Positions 1-11,706 of a stretch of 64,000 bases of DNA are shown piece by piece. The stretch's first letter is position 1. The number at the start of each line of letters is the position of its first letter. Source of the stretch: Zantedeschia hybrid cultivar. Lineage: Eukaryota; Streptophyta; Magnoliopsida; Alismatales; Araceae. The position numbers were made by a program, and so were the translations under genes. The stretch covers positions 692,001 through 756,000 of the forward strand of contig JARZZO010000003.1 in the NCBI GenBank assembly GCA_030544215.1, in the 5' to 3' direction. The notes below the pieces were generated by a model. The model made no database searches, was not told the DNA's origin, and worked only from the letters and a program-made list of their open reading frames with translations.

Positions 1-2589
1 TCTGCACCACTCACTGCCGTCCTATCTAAGCTGCAGTGCAGCAAGAAGGACTATGAATTACTAAAATAGTCTTATCGGTTGGAACCCACCTTGGTCCAAC
101 TGAATTTATATTATTAACATCCACTAAGGTAGACGAAGCAAAATCTAACTCAATCCACTTGATCCTGAAAAGAAAAAAATTAATTATTGAAAATATATCG
201 TATTGACAAAAAAACCCTCTAATCCAACTAACTATACAATTCCCCTTGAATTACCCTTAATGTTACAAAAATGCCCCTTGAGAGTATTTTAAAAAAACCT
301 CAAAAGGAGTTTTTTGTAAGAAAGTTGAGATTGTGTGGACTCATTTTTATAAATAGTCAAGAAGAGTTATTTGTAATATCAAAAATTTTGGAAGGTTAAA
401 AATCAAAAATCCTAATTTGGATTAGAAGTTTTGGTGATTAGGTAAGATTGAGTCTGATAATTTTTGCTTGAATGTAATGTCTGGTCTTGTTAGAGTCAGC
501 AAAAATTCACCTGAATTTTGAGTTAAATATACCTTCACTCCAATTTGGGGGAAGGGTTGTGCATAATTTGGTTCAAACTAAAAAAAATGAACCGAATCGA
601 GTAACTTGATTGTGTTCGGTTCGATTTGGTATTGTGTTCGGTTCGGTTCAGTCATACAAAGTTGTGAATTTAAATCGAACCGAATGATCAAGTAAGTCAA
701 TGTTTTAAATAAATATATATTTTATCTTAACATTGACAATGTAAATGTTTTAATATTCTACTGTCATATAGATATTTATGTATACATATATTTTTTATTT
801 TAAATACACACATATACTATATGTGATTAATATAGTACAAACTTTCAATTTGAACTGAACTGAATCGAAAATTTTCGGTTCAGTTTGACTTCAAGTGTAA
901 ATTATGTTCAATTCTATTTAGAGAAATTACCCACAAAATTGTATGGCACCAAACCGAGCACGGCCCTTATCAATCTCCAATATTGATGGGTTAATTGACA
1001 CTGGTCACCCCCTGAAAGGAGGCTAGACTATATTGCCAACTTCATCTAACGGGAACTTTGACAGTTAAATTATGAAGACAATGATCTAATTAGATTATCT
1101 TTTGGATAATGATCTAATTAGATTATCTAATTTAATCTCTCAAATATGTATATTAGCGTATACATTAATTAGGAAAATAAATTATGAGGAATGACTAGAT
1201 TAACTCGCCGTTGTGTTTCAGCAAATTAAGCTTAAATTCCTGTCCATGCATGATTTATATTAGAGTAGCGTTTGAATACCGTGTGGGGGAGGCACTGTAG
1301 TCCAATATTTTTAATCGGATCACAACGTGTTATTACACCGTCAGAGTTCATCTTAGCTTGGTATTTGTACTTACAAAAAAAACACAAAAAAAATCACAGA
1401 AATTTTAAGTCATCAGATCACATGACTACACGATCTACACGGCTCAAGGCGCAACAAACGTTCTTCTTCTTATATATATATATATATATTATAGCACGGT
1501 TGATGATACCTAAAGCAGTAAACCAAATACGGATTGGTTAAAATTGAAATTATTTAAGTTGAAAGCCATAGTATTGATACCTAAAGCAGTAAACCAAATA
1601 CCTACTACAGGCCAAGCAGCGAGAAAAAAGTGTAAGAAAATATATATATATATATATATTGTTATAGATACTTTCGAAAAAAATTACAATTATATTATGT
1701 CAAAATATTGTGAAATCAAGTAAAAGATTTTACATATATACATTTAAATTTGCTAAAATATAACATACGTATCCTTGATGTTATTAATATTTATGAAATC
1801 TTTTTGATATATTTGATTAGTGTTCATGCGTTATATTTTGAAGGAAGAATATAATTGTAATCTTTTTGTAGATTTCAAGAAGTATTCGTAATAATTCGTG
1901 AGAATCGGGAGTATACGTATGAAGTATGATTTGCCGTATTATACTGAATCATGCCGACTATTACGAATTGACCTGTATTTAGGCAAATCCGATCCATTGA
2001 AACAGTCCGAGTCAGACTGAACTGTATTGACTCGTACATATGTAATGATTTGTTTTAGATTGAGTTTTATTCATTTGCTAAGTAAAGTTATACTTTTAAA
2101 TCATTTAATAAAATATATTTCTCTGAAATACGATTTGAATTTGTTACTTTTGACAAATTCATTGGACTGACCAGTAATGTTACTTGAAGTTAGGCAGACC
2201 GGTATCATATCGTGTCTGAGAAGATATGATCCTGTCTGAATCTACCTTGATATAAGATAATTTATAAGAGTATATGTGAAAATACTCTTTATATTGTTGC
2301 AGAAAAACATCATGCAGCTATTACCAAATTTAATGCTACGTAGGGCCTTTCTTTTTCCTGTTACGCTTGGGACCTCAGGAACCTGGATAGCGATCCGATC
2401 GATATTGGACCCGAAAAGGAGGAAAGAACACGTATATATGGAAACACCACGATTCCCATATCAAACGAAGATACGGTGCAATCAAGATGGTAGTCTCCTA
2501 CTGAGTTATGCCTTCTCACGCCATCTCTTCATGCCAAGTTATTCTGATCAGTCTTTAGATATTTTCTTCCTTATTAGGGATTAGCTCGC
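1..2589. other. AT-rich intergenic region, no gene recognised
   Basis: No reading frame here looks like a protein family; the short frames are chance openings in AT-rich DNA. Positions 570-900 carry several copies of a motif of the type TTCGGTTCGGTT and its complement (AACCGAA), as seen in decayed plant DNA transposons. Short TA runs lie at 1471-1490 and 1641-1660. The phrase 'acctaaagcagtaaaccaaa' occurs twice (near 1509 and 1579), a short local duplication. Confidence 0.5.
204..416 (+). repeat. Dispersed repeat family A, copy 1
   Basis: This stretch matches 41844-42066 in the same orientation. Shared anchors are 'gttgagattgtg', 'tgtaatatcaaaa' and 'aaaaggattttttt'-like text in the same order. 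No coding potential, terminal repeats or target duplication were found, so the class of element is unknown. The second copy lies inside intron 1 of the receptor kinase gene. Confidence 0.55.
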
Positions 2590-2756
2590 CTTCTCAGTGC
2601 CAAATCCAACCAGGGCACAAGCAAGCCACTCTCCACTCTCCCTATCTCTTCCCCTTCCCCAGCCCCCAGAGTTCTGGTGCAAGAAGAGCCGCGCCCTAGC
2701 TAGGGCACCGCATGCATGCTTCTACAATCTCGATCGAAGTGGAAAAAGGGAACAAG
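2590..2756 (+). other. Candidate 5' leader exon of the zinc-finger gene
   Basis: A CT-rich stretch typical of a plant 5' UTR ends in a strong donor (AACAAG|GTATGT, GT at 2757-2758). Candidate acceptors (AG at 4369-4370, 4376-4377 or 4383-4384) lie just before the zinc-finger ATG at 4410. A long 5' UTR intron would join them. This is inference from splice signals only. The alternative is that the zinc-finger gene has a contiguous leader and this exon belongs to nothing. Confidence 0.3.
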
Positions 2757-3656
2757 GTATGTATGCTTCTTATAGGAGTCCGACTCCCTTTTCTCCTATT
2801 TCTCCCCTTTCCTCCGTTCTCGTTCTCCATGGCAAGGCTCCCATAAGCTGTTCTCACTACATCCCACTGTAAGGATCACGAGGCACATTAAGCACTATTA
2901 CCTTTGCCTGTTCTTTGAACCTGCCTCTTCTGTTTCATTAGGTTAACGCTGTGGTTTTCTAGATCATCACAAGCTTACCCTTACGTTTCTTCTCTCCGTT
3001 TCTCCCTCTCATGTTGCAGCAGCTTAATTAAAGAACGTGCTTTCCTTCTCTTCGTCCTCTAAATTGCCCTTACCTCCCCTTCCCCTCCAAAACTTGTCCC
3101 TTCGAGCCACTCTCTCTTCCGTCCTCGCTGTAGCAGATCTATAAAAACATACAAGGAAATCAAAGGGAGGCGTTGTTCCTTAGTCTTACCTCTCACTTAT
3201 TTCCAGTTATGCACGTTATTGTTATGTTCATATTACGTTCTTCGGTTCCCAAGTTCACTGGTTTGTTCAACTTGTGTACACACTCGTGAGTCTCTGTGCT
3301 TGATCCGTCTCTCAGTCTCCTTGTTTTATTTATGGTATGCTACCTTTAATTTCGGTTTTACCTGCCTCTCTCTCTCCGGGACCCTCCGAATCCCCTCCCA
3401 TCGGATGGATGTACGTCTTCCGAGGCAAAGCGGAGACAAGAGGTCGGCTTTGACATTATACTCAGTGCTTTGCCATGGGCGCCCAATTAAGGGAGAAGAA
3501 GAGATCTTTTCAGCATATGTTTGGATCGGAATAGAATAATATTATCTATTGAGAGAGGAAAGGAGTCGCAAAAAATTCTTTCGCATGTTTGGCCCCCTTC
3601 TCTCTCAGCACGGCTGAATTTTGGTTCAAACGGGAAAATCTCCTTTCTTAACAAGG

Positions 3657-3765
3657 CCCAGCGATAAGTTTTATTAGCTTTTATTTGTTAGAAAATAATC
3701 CGGCTCCAAACCAAAGGGAGGCTCAGCGATAAGCTTTATTAGCTTTTATTTGTTAGAAAACAAAT
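3657..3765. repeat. Two direct copies of a ~44-bp sequence, spacing 65 bp
   Basis: The text 'cagcgataagttttattagc' near 3659 recurs near 3724 with one base changed, followed in both copies by 'ttttatttgttagaaaa'. It lies upstream of the zinc-finger ORF, inside the putative leader intron. Confidence 0.75.
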
Positions 3766-3832
3766 CATGTAGTCTTATATGAACGTATATATGAACCTGT
3801 CGTGCACTACTAGGACTCTCCCTTTCTGCCCT

Positions 3833-3849
3833 CCCCCCCCCCCCCCCCC
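3833..3849. repeat. Poly-C tract, 17 bases
   Basis: Uninterrupted run of C bounded by 'cctcct'-like text on the left and GG on the right. Its length is prone to slippage and sequencing error. Confidence 0.9.
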
Positions 3850-4409
3850 GGTTTTATAAGAACCCTAGTCATATGATCATATGTGAAATACTTTAAATGA
3901 TTTGCGTACTTCTTAGTTATCATATGTGAATAGATGTGAACTACCGGCTATTTCCTCCTGTTACCCATGTGCATACACACCCCTTATATTTTAGTCATAC
4001 ATAATTCATGCACTTGAAATCCCGTAGGAAATATATCAGTCCTTTTGGTTAATCCTCACCCCCTAATTAAGAAGCATCATGTATCATCATGCCATATATA
4101 ATGTATAGGTGATCGTGTTCGTCTTGCTTATCATCTTTTCCCCTACGAGCAACCTATACTCATAGATTATGGGTCTAAGGATAAGTACATATTTATATTA
4201 TAATATTAAAATAGAAGTTTTATTTTTTTGTCAAAACTAAAGTTAAGATATGTGACAGTAGTAGAATTTCCCTTTTCCTATCCGTTTTTATAAAAAAAAA
4301 ATACTTTCTGTCAAAATTAAAACAGAACTAATATGATACTAATCTCAAGTTTTGCCACTCCCGGCCGTAGGGCGTAGGGTGTAGGATTTGGAGAAGAAAG
4401 GTGCGGTTG

Positions 4410-5690
4410 ATGGACGATAACACAAAGCTCTCAGAGAATTTTGAGGAAGTTCATCTGATCGACGATGGCGCTGTGAAGCCCGGGCACGGTCTCAATGGCG
4501 CCCGCGACCTCAGCAGAGACGGGGCCAATGTTCCTACTAGTACTGCGCCGCCGGCGGGCGCTGTGGGAGGGGTCTGCTGCTCGCATTGCGGGCGGAGCTT
4601 CCCCTCGTTGAAGGCCCTCTACGGGCACATGAGATGCCATCCAGAGAGGAAGGCCAAGCGGTCGCCAGGCTCCTCTTCCAAGCAAAGAGTAGTAGCGGCT
4701 GCCGGTCCGGCTGATTCGTCCGAGTGCTCTTCTGCAATGGGGCCACTGAAGACGCGTACTTGGTGCAAGACCGCGAGGAGGGGCACCAAAGCCATCAAAG
4801 CTTCTTCCGAGGCATCAAAGGAGGAGGACACGGAGATCCCAACGGACTCCGATTACGATTCCGTGGACTCGGATAACTCGGTGGAAGATGCTGCCAACAG
4901 CCTGATGCTGCTCCGCTGCGATACCAGAACGGTGCGGTACTGCGGCCGTGTTTCGGATCAAGACAGGCTGCCATTACTTTCCACGAGCAGCGGCAGTAAC
5001 ACCAAATCTGGCGGAGACACAGACAGCCACGAAGATGGCGCCGGGGATGACAACAAGAGCATGGAGGAGGAGGTCATGGAAACCCAAATAAGTACCCTTC
5101 CTCCGGGCGGCTCGTCCACCAGTGAGGAAAAGAAGAGGGATCAGACGCCGACGGCAGGCCTGGGATTAGAGGCTATAACTGGGGGAGTTAGAAAGAGGTA
5201 CAGATGCGCCACCTGTAACAAATGGTTTCATTCCCACCAAGCACTGGGCGGCCACAAGGCCAGCCACTGCAAGGGCAGGCGTGATCACCTCCAGGGGGAG
5301 AAGCCCCTCATTAACTCGGCGGCCAGCAAGCACGGCAAGGACGACTACGGCTCAAAGCACTCGGGAAGCCCGGAGCGAGTGCGCCTATTAGGAAGGAGCC
5401 CGCCGAAGGGGGCGGCGTGGGTCCAACACCGGTGCGACCAGTGCGGGATGTTGTTCCCGACCGGCCAGGCGCTGGGAGGGCACAAGAGGAAGCACTGGGA
5501 TGGTCTCCGGAACCGCGCATCTGCCACCGCACAATCTGGGAACACTACTCACAACGCTGTTCTCATTGGTGTGGAGAAGAGTACCCCAATCCTGGATGAC
5601 CACAAGAGCACTACTACATCGTCGTCATCATCATATGCAGCAAGGATGCTGGACATTGATCTGAATGAGCCGGCACCCACCTATATATGA
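4410..5690 (+). CDS. C2H2 zinc-finger transcriptional repressor (three fingers, EAR motif)
   Basis: Encodes a nuclear DNA-binding protein of 426 residues. Finger 1 (C57, C60, H73, H77) has the KALYGHMRCHPER core seen in Arabidopsis ZAT2/ZAT3-type proteins. Fingers 2 (C266, C269, H282, H286) and 3 (C342, C345, H358, H362) carry the plant-specific QALGGH signature. A long acidic, serine-rich linker separates fingers 1 and 2. The C-terminus LDIDLNEPAP is an EAR-like DLN motif, which in this family recruits TOPLESS-type corepressors, so repression is the likely role. The start is the first ATG in frame; the frame stays open back to a TAG at 4368, so an upstream coding exon is possible but not needed. 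The family usually has an intronless CDS, as here. A donor (GAAAG|GTACGT) 25 bases after the stop suggests an intron in the 3' UTR. Target genes cannot be read from sequence. Confidence 0.9.
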   Translation: MDDNTKLSENFEEVHLIDDGAVKPGHGLNGARDLSRDGANVPTSTAPPAGAVGGVCCSHCGRSFPSLKALYGHMRCHPERKAKRSPGSSSKQRVVAAAGPADSSECSSAMGPLKTRTWCKTARRGTKAIKASSEASKEEDTEIPTDSDYDSVDSDNSVEDAANSLMLLRCDTRTVRYCGRVSDQDRLPLLSTSSGSNTKSGGDTDSHEDGAGDDNKSMEEEVMETQISTLPPGGSSTSEEKKRDQTPTAGLGLEAITGGVRKRYRCATCNKWFHSHQALGGHKASHCKGRRDHLQGEKPLINSAASKHGKDDYGSKHSGSPERVRLLGRSPPKGAAWVQHRCDQCGMLFPTGQALGGHKRKHWDGLRNRASATAQSGNTTHNAVLIGVEKSTPILDDHKSTTTSSSSSYAARMLDIDLNEPAPTYI

Positions 5691-5715
5691 AGATGTTTAT
5701 GGTAAAGAAGGAAAG

Positions 5716-7064
5716 GTACGTACACTTTTCGATCGTCAAGGTCCTCATCTCATAATTCACCACCAGGTTCTAATTAATTAAGCTTTATTCCTTCTTATTT
5801 GCCAAAGTAATTAACTAGCAAGGAAGAAGGTAGGTATGAATTACTTGGTTAACTAAGGAAGATCACCTTTGGGGTGTGAATTTTTCAAAAATTAAATGAT
5901 CACGTAGTGTCAGTTTTACTTCAGTCTCGATCATGATTCCCATATTCAAATTTTAATTTTATGTTAAGTGAGCTTTCTTCAACCGAACATAATGACATCT
6001 TAGTACTTTAACTAAAAATTTAAGAAACTAAGAGACGAGCATATACGCATACTCGAAATTAGGATGACATTGCATTCAGTTAATAAATTCATATAGCTGA
6101 AGAACCCATAAAATTGTGCACTAACCCACCCTTTAGGATACACATAAACTAGTAAAGTGGCATGTACCTTGTAGATATACTTTCCTTCATTGTTCTGTGA
6201 AGTGTGAAATTGTAATATGAAAGCATTTATTTATATGATGCTGCAGGAAGAACTTACTAGATGATGGTCTTTGACTAATTAATTTTGTATGTGTGTCAAC
6301 CTGTTAGCAAACAAGTACATGCAATTAGTCACGGGATTTGAATGAAAAAGATGCTTGTTCCATCCTCCATCTTTCAATTTGTCATCGCTCAAAATTACAA
6401 CATATTATGTATGTCGGGATTCGTTTCAATATCATTAAGAACTTAGAAGATTGTGAAAGAAGTTTGTAATATATATATATCTATATACCATGAATTCATT
6501 ATTGAGAAAAAATTAAACAACAATTATGTCTATTATATATATTGTCATGAACTCAGAATTCACCCTCGTATATGATTTGGGGGAGAATTAAACAAACAAT
6601 TAATTATATATGATCATTTCCTAGTATTATGAAAATCAAAATTAGTTTCTTGTTATATATTTCATGTCGCATTCTTTAAAATAATATCCAGTAGCTAGCA
6701 AGATTTTGCTGTAGATCATTCTCCTCTGTCTTTGTCTTCTTCTTAATTAAGTAAATTAATCTATAGAGTGTCTAGAAATTAAATATTAAGTTCTTAGATG
6801 ACAGTTGAATTTATATGTTCATTTCGATTAGTTATTTTTGTCTGTCTACATTCGTTTGAGGTCATGCATTTGTGATCTTAAGTTCTATGCAATATGAAAA
6901 TCTATGAAAAAAGATAATGACAAAATATTAATGATGAATATGATGACAGAGTAAATCAGTAGCAACAATGACTATGCAAACACAAACATATATAATAAGA
7001 AAAATGGTTCACTAAGTGCTCATAAAATTGTATGATATTATTTGCTCTCTCTTTTCTATTTCAG
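5716..7064 (+). other. Candidate 3' UTR intron of the zinc-finger gene
   Basis: A consensus donor (GAAAG|GTACGT) follows the stop codon by 25 bases. A good acceptor with a pyrimidine tract (CTCTCTTTTCTATTTCAG) ends at 7064, and the putative last exon starts at 7065. A similar acceptor recurs at 10206 in the duplicated unit downstream. If introns are retained or differ between transcripts, the 3' end of the mRNA could change. Inferred from splice signals only. Confidence 0.45.
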
Positions 7065-8885
7065 GAGAACTGGAAACATAGCAAGTGACTTATCAGACGA
7101 TCTACCGTGAGATCAACAACGAGTTCATCCAAATCCACTACCTAGGCCAATATATCAAGCTATCTTGGGGCTATATTCAGAAGACAAAGTGATCTGATAT
7201 TAAGCATTTGATTTTATAGTATCTAATGTTATGTCGATAGAAAATTAACAATTTACTAGCTGTGACTTTTAAGTTATTATATAGTACCTACAAGAGGGAT
7301 GTCAATACTATTCGCCTTTTGTGATGATGTAATAGGTTTCGTTTGCACGGTTATTGGTCGTGATTAGTTGGAGCTTCGTACCATATAATCTTTACAATAT
7401 CCATTTGTGTTGAAGCCTTAGTTGGATGGTTTACTCCTGTTGGGCTCTTTACAGGAAGTACATGGATCATTAATGTGAGAGAGTCCAAGTCAATTCAAGA
7501 GCATCATGAAGATTGATCCATTCAACTATACGCACTTTCTTTCGGCCACTTTATAAACGACATTATAAACTCAGAATGCAACCTTGACATACTCCATACC
7601 TAACGCAAACCCGACGTAGTCTTTGTCAGATTTTATAATCTAAAAGTTGGCAACATATATCATTTGAATTAGTTGATGCTCCATTTTGATTGGAATATAA
7701 TTAACTTTGCCAATATTAACTTTGATGGTAATATTTTTTAGGCCAATAATATTAATATCAAAATTAACACGAAGATGATAGGGACGATCAAGGAAGCCAA
7801 ATGAAAAAAATAGAGTAGGGAGAGAGAAAATTGAGAGATTCTCATATATTAAATCATAATATTTTAATATTAGCTTAGTCATATATTAAATTATTATATT
7901 GATATATATTATTGATGTATAAATATTAAAATTGATCGAATATAATCAAATGCCTACTATTAGTATCAAAATTAATAGAACATGATCAAATGTGTATAGT
8001 TAGTAGCTAGTTGTATCAAAATCAATACTTCTAATTATGACAATCATGAAAAAAAATAATATTACAAGTAAATAGTTCGTCATTCTACCATCTAGTAGTA
8101 GATAGGATAAGGAAAAACAATTTGGTCTCATTCACTTTACAGTGATCTCATTCCAAGACTTTGTTTAACAAGATTCGTTCTTAAATATATTAAGGTGCTA
8201 TTTGATTTAAGGTAGAACATCTTAAAATACTATAAACATGATGTTTTCATGAGACAATATACAACATTTGTAATATTTTATATTATATTATGTAAAATCA
8301 AATGACCTTAAACCTCATACATTAAAGAATTCTTAATTTAAAATTTCATCCTCCGATATATATAAGAAGACTATATTTTAAAAAATTTTCAATCCGATTA
8401 CTGAATACAAGTATGTGGGACCATAAAGTTATGAGTCTTATAATCGCAGAATTGAAACACTTTGCGTCAATTATCTTTCACATCTGACACAATCGTCTTT
8501 CGAACAATGTTAAACAAAGTTACAACAAGAAATTTTCTTGCGAGGTCTTGAAATCATCTTATTCTTTATAACTTCATCAGCTTAATTTATCATGTACTAT
8601 GATATGAACAAAGAATTTGGCATTGCTCACAAGTAAATCAAATGGTTCTATAATTCTTGACACGTTCAAGCACCGCTCTAACACTTTCTTTGAAAGAAAA
8701 TGTACACCCTAAAACTGTCTTTTTTCAAACACTATCTCTTAATGGCCATAAACTTATATCAACTTTTCCTATTAACCATACATATACACACATATGCATA
8801 TGTATGACGTTAAATATGATTTAATAGATATATACACACACGATATTAGATATAATCTCATTCTTTTAGTCCACATTTCTCTCAA
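5767..8885. repeat. Large direct tandem duplication, unit A (~3.1 kb)
   Basis: Unit A matches unit B (8886-14008) in order and orientation along its length. Anchors: 'gttctaattaatta' at 5767 and 8886; 'tacttggttaacta' at 5842 and 8961; 'cagacgatctaccgtgag' at 7094 and 10236; 'aaccttgacata' near 7580 and 11390; 'cacacacgatatt' near 8836 and 13957. The copies differ by many point changes, so the event is not recent. Unit A begins inside the 3' UTR intron of the zinc-finger gene and contains its putative last exon (from 7065). The 237-bp piece 7261-7497 has no counterpart in unit B. Unit A also keeps the empty site of the Helitron in unit B. No confident gene is seen within the unit. Confidence 0.88.
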
Positions 8886-10404
8886 GTTCTAATTAATTAA
8901 ACATTCTTTCTTCTTATTCATCAAAGCAATTAACTAGTAAGGAAGAAGACGTACATGAATTACTTGGTTAACTAAAGAAGATCGTCTTTGGAGTGTGGAT
9001 TTTTTCAAAATCTAAATGATCATGTAGTGCCAGTTTTGTATTAGTCTCGATCATGATTCTCATATTGAAATCTTAATTTTATGTTAGTTGAGTTTTCTTT
9101 AATAGAACGGAACAATACCCCAATACTCTAACTAGAAATTTAAGAAACTAAGAGAGAAGAGTATATACACATGTGAAATTAAGATGACATTGCATTCAAT
9201 TAACAAATTCATATAGCTAAAGAACCCATAAACTTACGCACTAACCCACCTTTTAGGATACACAGAAACTAGTAAAATAACATGTACCTCGTAGATATCT
9301 TTTCCTTCGTTGTTTTATGAAGTGTGAAATTATAATATGGAAGTATCTATTTATATGATGTCGTAGGAAGAACTTGCTAGATGATGGTCTATGTCTGAAG
9401 AAGTATATTTAACTTTGTGTGTGTGTGCCAACCTGTTTGCAATCAAGTGCATGCATTTAGTCGCGGAGTTCGATTGAAAAGCCTGCTTCTTCCATCCTCC
9501 ATCTTTCAATTCGCCATCGCCCAAAGCTACAACATATTATGTATGTCGGCATTTCGTTTTAATATCACTAATAACTTAGAAGATTATGAAAGAAGTTTGT
9601 AATATATATAGTACAGTATATATCAGATACTATGAATTCATGATTGAGGGAGAATTAAACAACAATTATGTCTATTATATATATTGTCATGAACTCAGGA
9701 TTCACCCTCATATATGATTTGAGGGGGAATAAATAAACAATTAATTACATATGATTATTTCTCAAAATTCTAAAAATAAGAATTAATTTCTTATTATATG
9801 TTTCATGTCGCATTATTTAAAATAATATCCACTAGCTAGCAAAGTTTTGTTGTAGTTCATTCTCTTCTGTCTTTGCCTTCTTCTTAATTAGATGAATCAA
9901 TCTATAGAGTGTCGAAAAATTAAGTATTAACTTTGTAGATGACAGTTGAATTTATATGTTCATTTCAATTAGTTATTTTTTGTCTGTCTACATTTGTTTG
10001 AGATCATGCATTAGTGATCTTAAGTTCCATAAAATATAAAAATCTATGAAAAAAATATAATGTCAAAATATTAATGATGAATATGATGACAGAGTAAATC
10101 AGCAATAACAATGACTATGTAAAAACAAATAGATATGATAAAACAAATGACTCATAAGTGATCATAAAATTGTGTAGTATTATTTGCTCTCTCTTTTCTA
10201 TTTTAGGGGAACTGGAAGTATAACAAGTGACTCATCAGACGATCTACCGTGAGGTCAACAGTGAGTTCATCCAAATTCACTACCTAGGCCATGATATCAA
10301 GCTATCTTGAGACTAGATCTAGAAGACAAAGTGATATGATATTAGGTATTTGATTTTATAGTGTCTGATGTCATGTCGATAAGTAGTTAACTACTTATTA
10401 GTAT

Positions 10405-11306
10405 GAACGCTCAAATCATGTATGTAATGTTTATGAATTTTATATTGTTCATATGATGAATAAAACTATTACAACTAAAGAAAACGTGATCGCCAGAAAC
10501 TGTAAAGTTTCAAAAGAAAGATTGATTGCTTACTTTTTTAAATTCGGGAGATTGAGTCCTTAATTCCCTCTCTTCGGCCAGCCAAAGAAAGAGAGTCATT
10601 TTGTTGATGTGTTCTTGCTTTTGATTTTTTGATAGTTATTCCTTTGGATCTCCTTCTTTCTTCTTCTTTGTACCTCACAAAAAAGACAAGAATAATAAAA
10701 AAAGAATTTAATTAGAACTAAAGTAGAGTAGTATCTATTCTAATAAAAAATTTAAACATATAACTAAACTAATCTACTCACTTGATTGTTGTTCTTTAAA
10801 CCCCTAATATGCATATAGGTGTGGAAAATATGATGTGTGTGTGAACATGAAGTGATGATGAACTATAAAAAATAATGAATAGACTATATGAAATCAAGGA
10901 AAAGCTAGAAAGGAATTAAAGAAAAAAAATAGTTGGTTGGCTTCTTCATAGCCTTGATCTTCAAGAGCTTCAAATGATGAATAGGATGAGGAAGAAGAAG
11001 CCTTAGATGAAGCTTCTCTTGCTATCCACGTTTTTCTCCTTTAGAACTTCCAAACACCTTGTCTTGAGCTTCAAAATCACTAATGGCCAACCTCTTTCAA
11101 AGGTCCAAGAGGTATTGTATGTATAAGAACAAGTTTAAGGGTGTTTAGGGCTTCAAAAGACTCTCTTCCGCAGTCGGACTTACCTAGGACGGGCATGGAG
11201 GAATTTACAACCTTCCAAACTTCGGAAATCGAAATATCTCGGCCAATCATGTTGATCAGGAAACTCACAAATCGTGTCGTCCGATCGTAACGCCCAAGCC
11301 AATTCT
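10405..11306. other. Unit-B-specific segment, unidentified
   Basis: This stretch has no counterpart in unit A, where 7261-7497 holds the equivalent position. It contains a 62-residue open frame on the minus strand (11268-11080, starting MSFLINMIGRD) that I do not recognise, and a purine-rich middle. A degraded transposon insertion or replacement is the likely origin, but no terminal repeats or target duplication were found. Confidence 0.4.
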
Positions 11307-11706
11307 AGAGTACCATGCAGATTGATCTATTCAATTGTACTCACTTTTTCCCCAGTCCCTTCAAGAACAACATCACAAACTCAGATTGCAACCTTGACAT
11401 ATCCCATATCCAGTGCGAACACGACATAGACTTTGTCAGATTTTACAATATGAAAATTGGCAAGTGATATCATGTGAATTAGCTAATACTTTATTTTGGT
11501 TGTAATATAATTAGCTTTTTTAGTATTTGCTTTAATAGTAATATTTCTAAAGCCAGTAATATTAATATCAAATTAACACCGAGATGATGAGGACAATCAA
11601 GGCAACCAAAGGAAAAAAATAGATTAGGGAGAGAGGAAATTGAGGGACTCTCATATATCGATTCCTCATATGTTAACATGGGTTTAGTCATGTATTAAAT
11701 TTATTA

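Noticed and set aside
2276..3539. Open frames of 91-106 codons upstream of the zinc-finger gene
   Set aside because: No protein similarity or codon bias; the area fits a 5' leader and intron better.
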